This document shows, piece after piece, positions 42,546 to 50,712 of a stretch of DNA of 64,000 nt. Origin of the DNA: Methylorubrum suomiense (GTDB taxonomy: Bacteria > Pseudomonadota > Alphaproteobacteria > Rhizobiales > Beijerinckiaceae). Position 1 is the first letter of the stretch; every line of letters starts with the position of its first letter. Both the position numbers and the translations under genes were made by a program. Below the pieces are notes generated by a model that was given only the letters and a program-made list of their open reading frames with translations, did not search any database and was not told where the DNA came from. Location of the stretch: assembly GCF_022179765.1 (NCBI RefSeq), contig NZ_BPRE01000024.1:1-64000 (forward strand). Direction: 5' to 3'.

Positions 42546-43064
42546 TCAGGCCGCCTCGTCCTTCTTGGCATAGGCCCCGAACACGCGGGCGAGCTTGGCC
42601 GCCGGCGCGTTGACGACCTGGGCGATCTTGGTCGCGGGAGCCTGGATGAGGCCCACGAGCTTGCCGCGCAGTTCGTCGAGGGACGGCAGGGTGGCCAGAG
42701 CCTTCACGCCGTCGGGGTTCAGGGCAGTCGTTCCCATGGCGCCGCCGAGAATCACGAGCTTGTCGTTCGTCTTGGCGAAGTCCACCGCAACCTTGGCGGC
42801 CGCGACCGGATCGCTCGAATAGGCGAGCAGGGTCGGGCCCTTCAGGAGGGGCTTGATGGAGGCGACGTCCGTGCCATCGAGAGCGATGCTGGCGAGCCGG
42901 TTCTTGGCGACCTTCACGGTGGCGCCGGCCTGCTTCATCTGCGAGCGCAGCTTCTGCATGTCGGCGACCGTGAGGCCCTTGTAGTGGGCCACGACGACGA
43001 CGGCGTTCGTGGTGAACACGCCGTTGAGCGTCGAGACGAGATCAGCTTTAGCTGTCCTGTCCAC
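42546..43064 (-). CDS. rplJ: 50S ribosomal protein L10
   Basis: 172 residues from a GTG at 43064 (VDRTAKADLVSTLNGVF), with GGAGA about 10 bases upstream; an extension to 43115 is not conserved. The L10 core (VVVVAHYKGLTVADMQKLRS, VAKNRLASIAL, LKGPTLLAYS) anchors the stalk to 23S rRNA, and the C-terminal helix binds L7/L12 dimers. Unlike the usual order, rplA is not the neighbour upstream: a long leader and a separate promoter precede it. Confidence 0.97.
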   Translation of the reverse strand: MDRTAKADLVSTLNGVFTTNAVVVVAHYKGLTVADMQKLRSQMKQAGATVKVAKNRLASIALDGTDVASIKPLLKGPTLLAYSSDPVAAAKVAVDFAKTNDKLVILGGAMGTTALNPDGVKALATLPSLDELRGKLVGLIQAPATKIAQVVNAPAAKLARVFGAYAKKDEAA

Positions 43065-43619
43065 TGGTGCTCTCTCCGGTTGGCGGAACCTGGAGCGGGT
43101 CCGCCGGTTGCACATGCCGCCCGGGACGGATCTGGCGCGAAGCCGGATCCGTCGGGCGACGTCTCACGGCCCTGTCCCCTTGAAGCGCCGAAAGCCCTTC
43201 GCAGGTGAGATTGGTTCAAACCGATCCCTCCCCGTGCCGCCTTCCGGCGACCCGACGAGGTCTTAAAAGAGTTCGGTCTTCCCCGTCTGTGCAGGCTGTC
43301 GCCGATTAAGCCGGTCGCCCGGCGCCTGCAGTCTCGGACAGGACATGGCCGGACGAAGGCTCCGAAGCATGCTTGCCCCGAAACCCTGCCGGCCATCGCC
43401 GCCCGGTTGCCCGGACGGCATCTCGAATGGAAACCGACCGATTGGCCGATCCCTTATCCATGGGTGAATTCTAGGAGCGCGGTCTATAGCGGCGTGCAAG
43501 CCCCCTGCCAAGTCCCGGTCCGCGACTTTTCCGTCGCAGGCAAGCCGGATCGGCTCGACCGAGGCGCTGCGGCATCGCCGCGCTTTTCCTCCGGGCATGC
43601 CGCAGACTACGCTCGTCGG
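43065..43619 (-). promoter_or_regulatory. Long leader and upstream region of rplJ
   Basis: 555 bases without a protein gene, between rplJ (leftward) and a divergent small gene. The segment 43065-43476 would be the rplJ 5' untranslated leader if the promoter at 43483-43511 is right, long enough to hold the L10 autoregulatory site known in other bacteria. Short inverted repeats occur near 43300-43330 and 43380-43420. No RNA family was recognised. Confidence 0.55.
43483..43511 (-). promoter_or_regulatory. Putative strong sigma-70 promoter for rplJ-rplL-rpoB-rpoC
   Basis: On the minus strand, TTGGCA (43511-43506) and TATAGA (43488-43483) are separated by exactly 17 bases, close to the consensus -35/-10 pair and to alphaproteobacterial TTGAC/CTATA-type promoters. 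A start of transcription near 43476 would give a leader of about 410 bases. Confidence 0.55.
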
Positions 43620-43853
43620 ATGACGCCCGCCACCGTCGCCATCGTCATCGCCACGCCCGCCGGCCTGCGCCACCTCGCCAGCCCGAGCGAGCGCGCCGCG
43701 GCGGGACCGGCGGAAGAGGTTCTGCGCGGGCTTGGGTCGGCCGTGCGCGGCGCGAGCTTTTGGGTGCAATGTGCCGATCCGGCCGCACGGGCACGGCTGA
43801 CGAGTTATTTATGGGGCGTGAAGGCTGAGATCCTGGCTGAGAAAGCCGAGTAG
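43620..43853 (+). CDS. Hypothetical protein (77 aa)
   Basis: Begins MTPATVAIVIATPAGLRHLA, then an amphipathic helix (SERAAAGPAEEVLRGLGSAV) and FWVQCADPAARARLTSYLWG. It has a compact alpha/beta look, no signal peptide and no recognised family. The ribosome site is not strong. It faces the HpnP-like gene tail to tail (56 bases) and is divergent from rplJ. The protein-like composition and codon use suggest a real gene. Confidence 0.5.
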   Translation: MTPATVAIVIATPAGLRHLASPSERAAAGPAEEVLRGLGSAVRGASFWVQCADPAARARLTSYLWGVKAEILAEKAE

Positions 43854-43909
43854 GGAACGTCTCCCCGTTCAGGGGAGAGTTCCTATCGAATCCGTGGCCT
43901 TCCGCTCCC

Positions 43910-45553
43910 TTACGCCGCCTCCCGCTCCGGGGTGAACCGGCGCCTCGTGTTCTCCCACCAGCTGCGGTCGCGGGCGGCTTCCTGCTCGGCGGCCTTGGCG
44001 GCGTAGAACGAGGCGTTGTGCTCGCCGCGGAGAGCCTCGCGGGTGAAGCGGATCAGGTGATGGGCGACGAAGCCCATGTTGAACACCGCCTCGATCTGGC
44101 CCTTGCGCAGGGCATGGCCCGCCGCTCGCCAGAACGGCCGGCGGTAATCCGAGAACAATCCGACGCGGGTGATGATGTTGAAGCCGAGGATCAGGCCGCG
44201 GCGGAGATTGGTGAAGGTCAGCTTGCCCGCGGTGGGGGTGACGATACGGTTGCCGTAGGTCACGTCGCACTGGTGCTTGAAGCGCTCGAACAGGTTCTCG
44301 GGGCTGTAAGCATGGGCGATGGCCCGGCGCCAGGAACTCACCACGGTGTCGTGGGGGCGCTTGAACAGCACGTTCGATTCGAGGCTCGCATCGTGCAGGA
44401 GGCGGCCTTCCCGCTCCAGCCGGTCCCACAGAGGGGTCTTGGGCAGGGCCTGGAGCAGGTTGATCGTGAGCACCGGGATGGCCGACTTGTCGATGAAGTC
44501 GATCAGGTTCTGCTCCGACTTGTCGGTGTCGGAATCGAGCCCGAGGATGATGCCCGAGGTCACCTCGAGCCCGTAGGAATTCAACGTCGCGATCGCCTCG
44601 TACATCGGCACGGCGGCGTTGTGGGTCTTGTCGATGCCCTTGAGCGCGTCCGCCTCCGGCGTCTCGATGCCGACGAACACGGTCATGAAATTGGCCTGCC
44701 GCATCAGCTCGAGGATCTCGGGCTGCTTGGCCATGTTCAGTGTCGCCTCGCAGGCGAACTGGAGCGGGTAGTTGTTCTTCTTCTGCCATTCCACGAGATG
44801 CGGCAGCATCTCGCGGGTCGCCTTGCGGTTGGCGATGAAGTTGTCGTCGACGAAGTAGACCACCGCCGGATGTCCGGGCTGGCTGATGATGGCGTCGAGT
44901 TCGGCGCACATCTGCTCCGGCGACTTCAGCCGCGGCTGACGTCCGTAGAGCTGCGGGATGTCGCAGAACTCGCAGCGATAGGGGCAGCCCGACGAGAATT
45001 GCAGCGAGCCGATCAGGTAGCGCTTGAGCGGCGCCGACTCGTAGGCCGGTGCCGGGAAGTCGGACAGGGCCAGCCGGTCCTTGGTGTCGAGCACCACCTG
45101 GGCGTCGGGCCGCGACAGGTCGCGGTCGAGAATCTCGATCAGGCGGTCGGTGGCGTCGCCGATCTCGCCGACATGGAGATAATCGAAATCCGGATATTTC
45201 TCCGGCGCACCGGAGACGGAGGGGCCGCCGAGCACCGCGACCTTACCGGCGGCATGGGCCCGACGACCGATATCGTGGATCTGGCCTTCCTGGATGTGCA
45301 TGCCGGAGACGAACACCGCATCCGCCCAGGCGAATTCCTCCGCCGAGGCCGGCTTGATGTTCTCGTCGACGAAGCGGCACTCCCAGGTCTCGGGCATGTA
45401 GGCCGCGATGACGAGGAGGCCTTGCGGCGGCATGAACGCCTTCACGCCGCCCATCAATGGGTAGGCGTGTGAGAACGTCCCGAAGGACGGCGTGTAGGCA
45501 GGGAAGACGCAGAGAATGCGCCGGCGGGACGAGACGGGGATGGTGCAACGCAT
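43910..45553 (-). CDS. hpnP: B12-binding radical SAM protein, probable hopanoid C-2 methylase (HpnP-like)
   Basis: 547 residues. The N-terminal cobalamin-binding domain (about 10-145) starts RRRILCVFPAYTPSFGTFSH and has PLMGGVKAFMPPQGLLVIAA and VSGMHIQEGQ. The radical SAM core (about 175-385) carries the CPYRCEFC (Cx3Cx2C) cluster motif, YFVDDNFIANRKA and VGIETPEADALKGIDKTHN. A DUF4070-type C-terminal domain follows. The overall pattern matches, from memory, HpnP of Rhodopseudomonas, which adds the methyl group at C-2 of bacteriohopanoids in the membrane. A paralogous B12-radical SAM enzyme of another specificity cannot be excluded. An HWE kinase gene ends 46 bases upstream on the same strand. 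No other hopanoid gene is in the window. Confidence 0.68.
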   Translation of the reverse strand: MRCTIPVSSRRRILCVFPAYTPSFGTFSHAYPLMGGVKAFMPPQGLLVIAAYMPETWECRFVDENIKPASAEEFAWADAVFVSGMHIQEGQIHDIGRRAHAAGKVAVLGGPSVSGAPEKYPDFDYLHVGEIGDATDRLIEILDRDLSRPDAQVVLDTKDRLALSDFPAPAYESAPLKRYLIGSLQFSSGCPYRCEFCDIPQLYGRQPRLKSPEQMCAELDAIISQPGHPAVVYFVDDNFIANRKATREMLPHLVEWQKKNNYPLQFACEATLNMAKQPEILELMRQANFMTVFVGIETPEADALKGIDKTHNAAVPMYEAIATLNSYGLEVTSGIILGLDSDTDKSEQNLIDFIDKSAIPVLTINLLQALPKTPLWDRLEREGRLLHDASLESNVLFKRPHDTVVSSWRRAIAHAYSPENLFERFKHQCDVTYGNRIVTPTAGKLTFTNLRRGLILGFNIITRVGLFSDYRRPFWRAAGHALRKGQIEAVFNMGFVAHHLIRFTREALRGEHNASFYAAKAAEQEAARDRSWWENTRRRFTPEREAA

Positions 45554-45599
45554 GGCGCCTATCTAGCACAGCCGCGGGCGTTGGCCTCCCCCTCTGACA

Positions 45600-47330
45600 T
45601 CAGGTTCCCGTGCGACGCGATGCGCCTTCGAAGGCGATCGGCTGCGCGGCCTCGCGCTCCAAGGGAACGTCGATGACGCAGCGCAGGCCGGCGGGCGCGA
45701 AATCCAGCTGCACCTCGCCGTCGAGTTCGCGGGCGATGCCGCCGGTGATCAGGCGACTGCCGAAGCCCCGACGCCGGGGCGGCGCGACCGCGGGACCACC
45801 AGTCTCGGACCATTCGATCCGCAGCCGCTCGCGGCCCGACTCGCTCCGTTTGACCCGCCACGCGACGTTGACCCGGCCCTCCTCCGTCGAGAGCGCACCG
45901 TACTTGGCCGCGTTGGTGGTCAGCTCATGGGCGGTCATGCCCAGAGCCAGCACGTAGCGCGGGGGCAGCTCCACTTCTTCGCCCGAGAGGATCACGTGCC
46001 CCTCCCCGGAGCGGTAGGGCGACAGCTCGTTCTCCAGGACCTGATGCAGGGGCGCGCGGGTCCAGTCGCGGCGGGTGAGGAGATCGTGAGTCTTGGAGAG
46101 CGCCAGGATGCGGTTCTCGAGCTGCTCCACCTGCTCCTCGCCCCCGCGGGACTGGCGCGCGAGGGACTGGACGGTGGCGAGCGTGTTCTTCACCCGGTGG
46201 TTCAGCTCGTGCAGCATGGTCACCTGCTGCTCCTGCAGCGCATGGCTGCGGGAGAGTTCGGCCTTCAGGCTCTCCTCGTGGCGCTGAAGATCGGCGGCCA
46301 TCCGGTCGAAGGCACGGCCGAGCTTGCCGAATTCGGAAGTGCCGCTGAGGCCCGAGCGGATCCCGAGATCGCCCGCGCTCCAGGCGCCCGCCGCGTCGAG
46401 GAGCTGGCGCACGGGACGGCGGATGAAGCGGCGTCCGCCCCAGAGCGCCGCCAGCACGGCGAGCAACGTCCCCAGGGCGATCAGGATGGCACCGCGCCGA
46501 GTGGCCGCGTCGATATCCGCGAAGGCGATCTCGCGGCTCAGGCCGACCATCACCGTGATGCCGTCGAGAGGTCCGCCCGGACGCACCACCCCGGCGATGC
46601 GCATATTCCCGCGCAGGCCCTCCATCTCGGTCACACCGCCCTCCGCGACAGCGCGGCCGAGACCGGTGGTGAAGGTCTCCGGCACCGGGCGTCCGAGCCA
46701 CTCTCCGGAATCCGGCAGGCGCACCAGCACGATGCCGTTGCGATCGGTGACCGTGATCGTCGCGTCGTGGGGCAGGCCGGCATTGCCGAGGCGGCGTCCG
46801 AGCCATTCGGGATCGAAGCCGAGATTGATCAGGCCGTCGATCGCACCCGACGCATCGTGCAGCGGGTGGGCGAACTGGATCGTGGGGCGGCCGGTGCCGC
46901 GACCGATCACGTACTCGCCGACGGCCGAACTGCCCGTTGCCATCACGCGCTGGAAATAGCCGCGGTCGCCCAGCGAGTAGGCGCCGGGCGCCGCGCCGCG
47001 ACTGTTGCAGACGAGGGTGCCCTCGCGATCGGTCACGACGATGACCTGCGAACCTGAGATCCGGCCGGCGACCGCGCCGAGGAAGGTGCTGCAGGCAGAA
47101 GCCTCGCGATTCCGGATCACGGGCTCCTCGGCCAGGATATCGAGGGTCTGGCGGGCACCGTCGGCGAAGTCGGCGAGGTCGGCGGCCACGGCCTGCGCGC
47201 CGCGCAGGGCCGCGGCCCGGACCGCGGCGGAGCGGGAATCCCGCAGGGCGTGCTCGTTATAGATCTGCACGGCGACGGCGGGGGCGAGCGCCAGCAGCAC
47301 GAGGAGCAGGATGCGTCCCGTCAGGGTCAC
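45600..47330 (-). CDS. Membrane sensor histidine kinase, HWE/HisKA_2 family
   Basis: 576 residues from a GTG with GGAGGG 8 bases upstream. The order is: one membrane helix (about 5-22); a periplasmic Cache-type sensor (about 30-265, with VIVVTDREGTLVCNSRG and GDRGYFQRVMATG); a second helix (about 283-303); HAMP (about 303-355); a short coiled coil; the HWE/HisKA_2 box with His378 (ELNHRVKNTLATVQS); and an ATPase with HELTTNAAKYGAL and GFGSRLI. HWE kinases in Alphaproteobacteria often feed the PhyR-EcfG general stress response. No response regulator is adjacent. The likely co-transcribed gene is the HpnP-like methylase. Confidence 0.88.
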   Translation of the reverse strand: MTLTGRILLLVLLALAPAVAVQIYNEHALRDSRSAAVRAAALRGAQAVAADLADFADGARQTLDILAEEPVIRNREASACSTFLGAVAGRISGSQVIVVTDREGTLVCNSRGAAPGAYSLGDRGYFQRVMATGSSAVGEYVIGRGTGRPTIQFAHPLHDASGAIDGLINLGFDPEWLGRRLGNAGLPHDATITVTDRNGIVLVRLPDSGEWLGRPVPETFTTGLGRAVAEGGVTEMEGLRGNMRIAGVVRPGGPLDGITVMVGLSREIAFADIDAATRRGAILIALGTLLAVLAALWGGRRFIRRPVRQLLDAAGAWSAGDLGIRSGLSGTSEFGKLGRAFDRMAADLQRHEESLKAELSRSHALQEQQVTMLHELNHRVKNTLATVQSLARQSRGGEEQVEQLENRILALSKTHDLLTRRDWTRAPLHQVLENELSPYRSGEGHVILSGEEVELPPRYVLALGMTAHELTTNAAKYGALSTEEGRVNVAWRVKRSESGRERLRIEWSETGGPAVAPPRRRGFGSRLITGGIARELDGEVQLDFAPAGLRCVIDVPLEREAAQPIAFEGASRRTGT

Positions 47331-47506
47331 GGCGTGAGCCCTCCGGCAGGCGGCATCCCGAGCGTTCCTGCCCGTCCCATGATCGGTCGCTCCGCCGGTC
47401 GACCGGCGACCGTCCCGCATGCGGGCGGATGCCCGAATGCCCAACTTATCAAATCATGGGTTAGCAAACCACGGGCTCGGGGCAAGCCGGAGACCGTTCA
47501 AAAGGA

Positions 47507-47540
47507 AGAGGGCGCCCGGCCTGCCGGCCGGACGCCCTCT
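47507..47540 (-). terminator. Terminator of the rplK-rplA transcript
   Basis: On the minus strand a 14-bp stem (47540-47527 with 47520-47507, one G-T pair) and a 6-base loop are followed by TTCCTTTTG. It begins 27 bases after the rplA stop, and separates rplKA from the kinase gene and from rplJ. Confidence 0.8.
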
Positions 47541-47567
47541 CTCAGACGCATCCGCAGAGCGGATCGA

Positions 47568-48266
47568 TCAGGCGGTCAAGACGGTCGAGGGCTCGACCTT
47601 GACACCCGGGCCCATCGTCGAGGTGACGGCGATGCGCTGGATGTAGGTGCCCTTGGCGCCCGTGGGCTTGGCCTTGGCGACCGCGTCGGCGAAGGCCTTG
47701 ATGTTCTCCACGAGCTTCTGCTCGTCGAAGGACACCTTGCCGACGCCGGCATGGATGATGCCGGCCTTCTCGACGCGGAACTCCACCGCGCCGCCCTTGG
47801 CGGCGGCGACGGCGCCCTTCACGTCCATGGTGACGGTGCCGACCTTCGGGTTCGGCATCAGGCCGCGCGGGCCCAGCACCTTACCGAGGCGACCGACGAG
47901 CGGCATCAGGTCCGGGGTCGCGATGCAGCGATCGAACTCGATCTTGCCGCTCTGGACGATCTCCAGGAGATCCTCGGCGCCGACGATGTCGGCACCCGCG
48001 GCCTTGGCGTCGTCCGCCTTGGCGCCGCGGGCGAAGACCGCCACGCGCACCGTCCGGCCGGAGCCGTTCGGCAGATTGCAGACGCCGCGGACCATCTGGT
48101 CGGCGTGGCGGGGATCGACGCCGAGATTCATCGAGATCTCGACGGTCTCGTCGAACTTGGCGTTGGCCTTGGCCTTCACCAGCTTGATCGCCTCGTCGAT
48201 GGCGTAGAGCTTGGTCGGCTCCAGACCCTCGCGGGCGGCGCGGATGCGCTTTCCTTCGCGTGCCAT
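47568..48266 (-). CDS. rplA: 50S ribosomal protein L1
   Basis: 232 residues. The L1 signature lies in the domain II motif LGPRGLMPNPKVGTVT (about 130-145), and the family ends KAKPTGAKGTYIQRIAVTST. L1 binds 23S rRNA at the mobile stalk near the E site, and in other bacteria represses its own mRNA. It is 11 bases from rplK, so the two are one transcript. A terminator follows immediately. Confidence 0.98.
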   Translation of the reverse strand: MAREGKRIRAAREGLEPTKLYAIDEAIKLVKAKANAKFDETVEISMNLGVDPRHADQMVRGVCNLPNGSGRTVRVAVFARGAKADDAKAAGADIVGAEDLLEIVQSGKIEFDRCIATPDLMPLVGRLGKVLGPRGLMPNPKVGTVTMDVKGAVAAAKGGAVEFRVEKAGIIHAGVGKVSFDEQKLVENIKAFADAVAKAKPTGAKGTYIQRIAVTSTMGPGVKVEPSTVLTA

Positions 48267-48277
48267 GATGCCCTCCC

Positions 48278-48727
48278 TTACGCGACGACTTCGAGACCCA
48301 TGGCCCGCGCGGAGCCACGGATCATCGCGACCGCCGAATCGACGCTGTCGCAGTTGAGGTCGGGCATCTTCTTCTCAGCGATCTCGCGGAGCTGCGCTTC
48401 CGTGATCTTGCCGACGGTCGGGCCCTTGCCGGGAGTCTTGGAGCCGGAGGCCGGCTTCTTGCCGAGCTTCAGGCCGACCGCCTTCTTGAGGAAGTAGGTG
48501 ACCGGCGGCTGCTTCATCTCGAAGGTGAAGGAACGGTCCTGATACGCGGTGATGATCACCGGGATCGGGGTGCCCTTCTCCATCTGCGCGGTCTTCGCGT
48601 TGAAGGCCTTGCAGAATTCCATGATGTTGAGGCCGCGCTGACCGAGCGCGGGGCCGATCGGCGGCGACGGGTTGGCGGCGCCGGCCGGGACCTGAAGCTT
48701 CACGTAGCCCGTGATCTTCTTCGCCAT
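48278..48727 (-). CDS. rplK: 50S ribosomal protein L11
   Basis: 149 residues. The N-terminal domain (PAGAANPSPPIGPALGQRGL, GTPIPVIITAYQDRSFTFEM) and the rRNA-binding C-terminal domain (KTPGKGPTVGKITEAQLREI) are standard. It sits at the GTPase-associated centre. nusG lies 218 bases upstream, a gap that may hold a separate promoter. Confidence 0.98.
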   Translation of the reverse strand: MAKKITGYVKLQVPAGAANPSPPIGPALGQRGLNIMEFCKAFNAKTAQMEKGTPIPVIITAYQDRSFTFEMKQPPVTYFLKKAVGLKLGKKPASGSKTPGKGPTVGKITEAQLREIAEKKMPDLNCDSVDSAVAMIRGSARAMGLEVVA

Positions 48728-48945
48728 GGGACTGCTCCCAAAGTGTGCGCGTCCCCGCGCTGCCTAGGCACGGTCGGACGGGCGGTTGCAGGTCGCGGTG
48801 CGATCCGAACGATCCCGGGGGCGAAGCCGGGCGGATCTCCCGCGGATGACGACGGGCCGAGCGGCGCCGTCGGTTTCCGGTGCGTGAACGCGACCGAAAG
48901 GGATGGAGGCCGATCCAACGCGATCGGCCTCGAAACTTGTGGAAA

Positions 48946-49479
48946 TCAGGCCTTCTCGACCTGCCCGTATTCGAGCTCGACCGGGGTGGCGCGGCCGAAG
49001 ATCGAGACCGCCACCTTGAGGCGGGAGCGGGCCTCGTCGATCTCCTCCACCGTGCCGTTGAAGGAGGCGAAGGGACCGTCGGCGACGCGCACCGTCTCGC
49101 CGATCTCGAAGGAGACCGTGTGCTTCGGACGATCCACGCCCTCCTGCACCTGTCCCTTGATCCGCTCGGCCTCGGCGTCGGGGATCGGCACCGGCTTGGC
49201 CTTGTCGGCTCCGAGGAAGCCGGTGACCTTCGGGGTGTTCTTGATGAGGTGGTAGACCTCGTCGGTCAGGTCGCACTTCACCAGCACGTAGCCGGGGAAG
49301 AACTTGCGCTCCGCATCGACCTTGCGGCCGCGGCGCACCTCGGTGACCTTCTCGGTCGGAACCATGACCTCGTCGAACAGCTCGGTCAGCCCGCGCTGAG
49401 CCGCCTGATCCTTGATGGACTGGGCGACCTTGTTCTCGAAGTTCGAGTAGGCGTGGACGATGTACCAGCGCTTCGACAC
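48946..49479 (-). CDS. nusG: Transcription termination/antitermination protein NusG
   Basis: 177 residues from a GTG (VSKRWYIVHAYSNFENKVAQ). The NGN domain (about 1-115), with RKFFPGYVLVK, binds the RNA polymerase clamp. The KOW domain (about 125-177; GETVRVADGPFASFNGTVEE) binds S10 or Rho. A TTG 12 bases upstream is an alternative start but sits too close to the GGGAG site. It lies between secE and rplK in the canonical order. Confidence 0.96.
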   Translation of the reverse strand: MSKRWYIVHAYSNFENKVAQSIKDQAAQRGLTELFDEVMVPTEKVTEVRRGRKVDAERKFFPGYVLVKCDLTDEVYHLIKNTPKVTGFLGADKAKPVPIPDAEAERIKGQVQEGVDRPKHTVSFEIGETVRVADGPFASFNGTVEEIDEARSRLKVAVSIFGRATPVELEYGQVEKA

Positions 49480-49522
49480 GGGTCTTCTCAACTCCCTGAG
49501 GCTTCCGGGAAGCCTCGAAAAA

Positions 49523-49825
49523 TCAGGCGCCGATGCCCAGGATCAGGCCGACGCCGACGCGCAGCACCTGATCGACGGCGACGAAGAACAGGCTCGCGAT
49601 CACCACCATGATGAACACCATCATCGTCGTGATGGTGGTCTCCTTGCGGGTCGGCCACGTGACCTTGCGGGCCTCGTCGCGCACCTCGCCGAAGAATTCG
49701 AGCGGGCCGGTGCGCTTGGGCGCCGGGCGCGCGGGCGGCGTCGGGCGCTGCGGCGACGTCGAGGACGTCCCACGGGCGGGGCCGCGGGCCGCGTCGGCTT
49801 TCTTGGTCGCTTCGTTCGATGCCAT
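49523..49825 (-). CDS. secE: Preprotein translocase subunit SecE
   Basis: 100 residues. The N-terminal half is a variable Ala/Pro/Ser stretch (residues ~1-40). The conserved SecE part follows: EFFGEVRDEARKVTWPTRKE, an amphipathic helix, then one membrane helix (MMVFIMVVIASLFFVAVDQV). It clamps SecY in the Sec translocon. The ATG at 49825 is chosen over an upstream in-frame ATG because the extra residues are not family-like. It sits directly downstream of tRNA-Trp and upstream of nusG. Confidence 0.94.
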   Translation of the reverse strand: MASNEATKKADAARGPARGTSSTSPQRPTPPARPAPKRTGPLEFFGEVRDEARKVTWPTRKETTITTMMVFIMVVIASLFFVAVDQVLRVGVGLILGIGA

Positions 49826-49992
49826 GGCGCACTTGAGACCGAAAAGGCTCCGGGAACCGCCGATCGCGGTGCGAGGACCTTGGGGGTCCGGCACCGACGG
49901 CATCTGACGATCTCGGAATGGGCCCGCTCTAGCGCAAGAGATGCGGCTTGTCGATGGGCCGGGATGTCGGTGGAATGGGTGGAGGGCGCCCG

Positions 49993-50069
49993 TGGCAGGA
50001 GTGGAGGGACTCGAACCCCCAACCCCCGGTTTTGGAGACCGGTGCTCTGACCAGTTGAGCTACACTCCT
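49993..50069 (-). tRNA. trnW: tRNA-Trp (anticodon CCA)
   Basis: On the minus strand a full cloverleaf: acceptor AGGAGTG/CACTCCT, D-arm GCTC/GAGC, anticodon stem CCGGT/ACCGG with loop CTCCAAA (anticodon CCA), TTCGAGT T-loop, discriminator G and an encoded CCA end. It lies upstream of secE, a frequent arrangement in bacteria. Confidence 0.97.
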
Positions 50070-50219
50070 ACGGCGCCGGGGCGCGGCTCGCGTCATGCCG
50101 TAACATGCGGCGCGACGCAAGAGTCTCGAGGCAACAGACTTGAGACCGGAGCCAATAGACTTGCCGACGCTTCGTGCGCAGCGGTCTGCCTGGACGGGCC
50201 GGACCTATTCCTGACCGAA

Positions 50220-50510
50220 TCAGCCGGCGTCGCTGGCGCCCTCGCCCGCGAGCTGCGGGTTGCGGGTGGCCGGGCGCACGGGGCTGTCGGTGACGGGCTT
50301 GCCGTCGAGGGCCTTGTGGACCAGCGGGTCGAGCCGCTCGCCGGCCTCCTCGGCATAGCCCTCGATGTCGCGGCGCATCTTCGGCGTCCAGAAGGCGACG
50401 ATGTGGTTGTGAATGCCCGCCACCGCCTCGTTCTCCGGATAGGACCGGAAGAACAGGGCGATCTGGTTGGCCATGCGGACCAGCTTGTCGTTGGGATGTG
50501 TCGCGCTCAT
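50220..50510 (-). CDS. fdsD: NAD-dependent formate dehydrogenase, delta subunit
   Basis: 96 residues starting MSATHPNDKLVRMANQIALF, then RSYPENEAVAGIHNHIVAFW and PKMRRDIEGYA, the pattern of the small FdsD/Fdh2D subunit. It has no cofactor motif. FdsD is thought to help assemble or stabilise the molybdenum formate dehydrogenase. It is the last gene of fdsGBAD but is separated from fdsA by 202 bases that contain a 118-base nested palindrome. The usual chaperone gene fdsC is not between them. Confidence 0.9.
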   Translation of the reverse strand: MSATHPNDKLVRMANQIALFFRSYPENEAVAGIHNHIVAFWTPKMRRDIEGYAEEAGERLDPLVHKALDGKPVTDSPVRPATRNPQLAGEGASDAG

Positions 50511-50555
50511 CGCCTGCTCGGGCTCTGGATGGATGGGACCGCAGGCCATCCCTCG

Positions 50556-50673
50556 CCCTCATCCTGAGGTGCTGAGCGCGAGCTCAGCCTCGAAGGAGGG
50601 CTCCAGGGATCGCTCAGCGAACGGGAGCCCTCCTTCGAGGCCTCCGCTTCGCTCCGGCACCTCAGGATGAGGG
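50556..50673. repeat. 118-bp nested palindromic repeat inside the fds operon
   Basis: Outer perfect arms: CCCTCATCCTGAGGTG (50556-50571) and its complement (50658-50673). Inner perfect 17-bp arms: 50588-50604 and 50624-50640 (CCTCGAAGGAGGGCTCC and its complement). The result would be a very stable branched hairpin between fdsA and fdsD. The outer arm recurs at 33181. It looks like a bacterial REP/BIME-type element rather than an insertion sequence, since it has no coding capacity. Confidence 0.8.
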
Positions 50674-50712
50674 GGGTGGGTAGGAGAGGCGAAAATCGCC
50701 TCTCCCGAGGGC

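Noticed and set aside
43407..43853. Longer form of the small gene at 43620, starting at 43407
   Set aside because: The extra N-terminal residues overlap the putative rplJ promoter and have no protein-like character; the ATG at 43620 is preferred.
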